Below, piece after piece: positions 14,000 to 15,725 of a DNA stretch of 15,725 nucleotides. The DNA comes from Planctomycetaceae bacterium (GTDB lineage Bacteria > Planctomycetota > Planctomycetia > Pirellulales > Thermoguttaceae): assembly GCA_031274385.1 (NCBI GenBank), contig JAISQH010000175.1, positions 1 to 15,725 on the forward strand. Direction: 5' to 3'. Numbering within the stretch: position 1 is the stretch's first letter; every line of letters starts with the position of its first letter. Under the pieces are notes generated by a model. That model was not told the origin of the DNA. It did no database searches and saw only the letters and a list, made by a program, of their open reading frames with translations. The position numbers and the translations under genes are program-made.

Positions 14000-15484
14000 A
14001 TGCATTCTTTAGTGATTTTCGGAGCGTCCGGTGATTTGACAAGCCGCAAGTTAATTCCGGCACTGTACAATTTGTTTCTTAAAAAACGTTTGCCGCAACC
14101 GATTCATATTGTCGGTTTCTCGCGGACTCCGATGGATGACGAAATTTGGCGCAACAAATTATTGGAAACAACCCGTCAATTTGCCGGCAATACGTTTTGC
14201 GAAAATTCGTGGAACGCTTTGGCTCCGTTTATTCATTATCATACCGGCGACATCGGAAATCCCGATTCGTTCACTTCGCTTGCCGCACTGCTCGATCAAC
14301 TGGAACAGAATCAATCTGAAAACGGAAAGCAAACCGATGTTACGGAATCTCATCGGCTCTTTTATCTTTCGACGGCACCTCAGTTTTACGGTTCTGTTGC
14401 GGAACAACTTGGTGTTGCCGGTTTATCAACGGAATCTTCGGAACGTACCTCCCGAATTGTGATTGAAAAACCTTTCGGTACTGATTTAGAGTCGGCACAA
14501 AATTTGAACGAAAAAATTCACCGGCAATTTAAAGAATCGCAAGTTTATCGGATTGATCATTATCTCGGCAAGGAAACAGTTAATAACGTACTGGTATTGC
14601 GGTTTGCCAACACCATTTTTGAACCGATTTGGAATCGTAACTATATTCAAAATATTCAGATAACCGCCAATGAAGACATTTTGGTCGGGCGTCGTGCTTC
14701 GTATTATGAAACAGCCGGTATTTTGCGTGACATGTTTCAGAATCATCTGTTACAGATTCTGACGTTTGTTACAATGGAACCGCCTGCCCGGTTTGACGCC
14801 AAAGCTATTCGTGACGAAAAAGTTAAAGTTTTGCAATCAATTCGTCCGTTGACGGAAGAGGAAACGTTACAAAATTCCGTACGCGGTCAGTACCGGAGTT
14901 ATCGTGACGAACCGGGAGTTGCGAAAGGCAGCCAGACGGCAACGTATGGAGCGGTTCGTCTTTTCATTGACAATTGGCGTTGGAAAGACGTACCGGTTTT
15001 TCTGCGCAGCGGCAAAGGAATGGCGTGCCGGTCAACACAAATCGTGATCAATTTTCGTCAACCGCCTCACAGTATGTTTGCAGACAAGGCGTCCAATTTG
15101 CCGTTACAAGGAAATCGGCTTCTTCTCCAACTTCAACCTGCGGAAGGAATTCAAGTCCATTTTATGACCAAAATTCCTGATACGGATATGAAGATTCGAC
15201 CTTCGGAATTGAATTTCAATTTCAAAAACAGTTTTTCCGGTGAGATGCCTGATTCTTACGAACGTTTGTTACTGGACGCGATGAATGGCGATGCTTCTCT
15301 TTTTGCCCGAAGCGACGAAGTGGAAACGGCATGGCGAATTATTGATCCGATTCAAAAAACGTGGGACGGAGGTAAAATGCAAGACCCGGAATTTTACGAA
15401 ACCGGTTCAACCGGTCCCACTCAAGCTGACCGTTGGATGGAATCATTCGGACAAAATTGGTTCGATTTGTGCCCAATTGTGTAA
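14000..15484 (+). CDS. zwf: Glucose-6-phosphate 1-dehydrogenase
   Basis: A cytoplasmic enzyme that oxidises glucose 6-phosphate to 6-phosphogluconolactone with NAD(P)+, the first step of the oxidative pentose phosphate pathway. The 494 residues match the family's usual length (about 480-510). Residues 8-17 (GASGDLTSRK) are the nucleotide-binding motif. EKPFG (156-160) and the signature RIDHYLGKE (184-192, substrate-binding His187) follow, and His249 in MFQNHLLQ fits the catalytic base. An AGAGGTGAT ribosome site directly before the ATG at 14000 fixes the start. It has its own promoter and no neighbouring pentose phosphate gene within the window (pgl or gnd could lie beyond 15725). The assignment is very secure; NADP+ versus NAD+ preference cannot be judged. 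Confidence 0.97.
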   Translation: MHSLVIFGASGDLTSRKLIPALYNLFLKKRLPQPIHIVGFSRTPMDDEIWRNKLLETTRQFAGNTFCENSWNALAPFIHYHTGDIGNPDSFTSLAALLDQLEQNQSENGKQTDVTESHRLFYLSTAPQFYGSVAEQLGVAGLSTESSERTSRIVIEKPFGTDLESAQNLNEKIHRQFKESQVYRIDHYLGKETVNNVLVLRFANTIFEPIWNRNYIQNIQITANEDILVGRRASYYETAGILRDMFQNHLLQILTFVTMEPPARFDAKAIRDEKVKVLQSIRPLTEEETLQNSVRGQYRSYRDEPGVAKGSQTATYGAVRLFIDNWRWKDVPVFLRSGKGMACRSTQIVINFRQPPHSMFADKASNLPLQGNRLLLQLQPAEGIQVHFMTKIPDTDMKIRPSELNFNFKNSFSGEMPDSYERLLLDAMNGDASLFARSDEVETAWRIIDPIQKTWDGGKMQDPEFYETGSTGPTQADRWMESFGQNWFDLCPIV

Positions 15485-15485
15485 A

Positions 15486-15557
15486 TCAGTAGTCAGTAGC
15501 CAGTAGTCAGTTGTTATATTCATTCCGCTTTAAAATCCCTGATTATTTCGGATTTTG
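15486..15557. repeat. Dispersed composite repeat after zwf
   Basis: Starting two bases after the zwf stop are agtagtcagt-like units (15486-15515). Next is ctgattatttcggattttg (15539-15557), which matches 1434-1452 at 18 of 19 positions. Both modules occur together at the other end of the window, in swapped order. Confidence 0.65.
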
Positions 15558-15583
15558 CGGCGTCTTCCCATTGTGGCTTTTAT

Positions 15584-15605
15584 CAATACCCTTCGGGGCG
15601 TTTTT
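15584..15605 (+). terminator. Possible weak terminator of zwf
   Basis: CCC-TTCG-GGG (15589-15598) forms a short stem with a stable UUCG-type loop, followed after two bases by five T. The stem is only three strong pairs and lies about 100 bases after the stop codon, so this is tentative. Confidence 0.35.
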
Positions 15606-15630
15606 AGGTACCTGTCTATTTTGTTTTTCA

Positions 15631-15660
15631 AGATTGCGCGCAAAGACGCAAAGAATTTCA
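15631..15660. repeat. gcgcaaagacgcaaaga repeat remnant
   Basis: ttgcgcgcaaagacgcaaag belongs to a degenerate repeat type common between genes in many bacteria. A related cacaaaggacacaaaga piece lies at about 1402-1419. The rest of 15558-15725 shows no gene. Confidence 0.4.
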
Positions 15661-15725
15661 ATGTTGGTTTTAACTTGCACTGTTTTTGAGCGTGTTTATT
15701 TTTAATTTTATTCAAGGGATATTCT

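Noticed and set aside
1..15725. tRNA or rRNA genes, transposase genes, defence systems
   Set aside because: None recognised by eye on either strand; this is not a substitute for a dedicated tRNA or covariance-model search.

Overview
The window most likely comes from a planctomycete (Planctomycetota). The clearest marker is a DUF1559 pseudopilin-like protein with a prepilin N-terminus and the C-terminal H-X9-DG motif. A PQQ-type beta-propeller protein, a Spy-like LTxxQ protein and a coiled-coil membrane protein, each with an N-terminal export or membrane segment, fit that group. Base composition is fairly AT-rich for the phylum, which hints at a low-GC (perhaps gut-associated) lineage; that placement is inference.

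Layout. Positions 1-3558 read leftward: folC (C-terminus cut by the window edge), a small membrane protein, a coiled-coil membrane protein with a well-formed promoter and operator-like palindrome, and a YjbQ-family protein. Positions 3559-4322 are a divergent, AT-rich gap. A secreted TPR protein (4323-5204) reads rightward and converges on a leftward block of four exported proteins: PQQ propeller (5405-7918), Spy/LTxxQ-like protein (8020-8694), PreP-like M16 peptidase (8967-11984) and DUF1559 pseudopilin (12091-13296). A 700-base repeat-rich gap then separates this block from rightward zwf (14000-15484), which has a recognisable sigma70-type promoter and a strong Shine-Dalgarno sequence.

How the genes relate. 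folC (folate) and zwf (oxidative pentose phosphate pathway) are housekeeping genes. The middle block is an envelope or periplasm set, but hairpins between its genes suggest several transcription units, not one tight operon. No defence system, CRISPR array, tRNA, rRNA or intact insertion sequence is visible.

Most notable. (1) A run of nine G in the pseudopilin gene lies just before the prepilin cleavage site and is a candidate slippage switch. (2) Short dispersed repeats fill nearly every gap, and one family appears to supply the start and signal-peptide codons of the PQQ gene. (3) Two large imperfect inverted-repeat elements lie at 1524-1644 and 13571-13748. I did not find convincing evidence for a wholly new multi-gene system.
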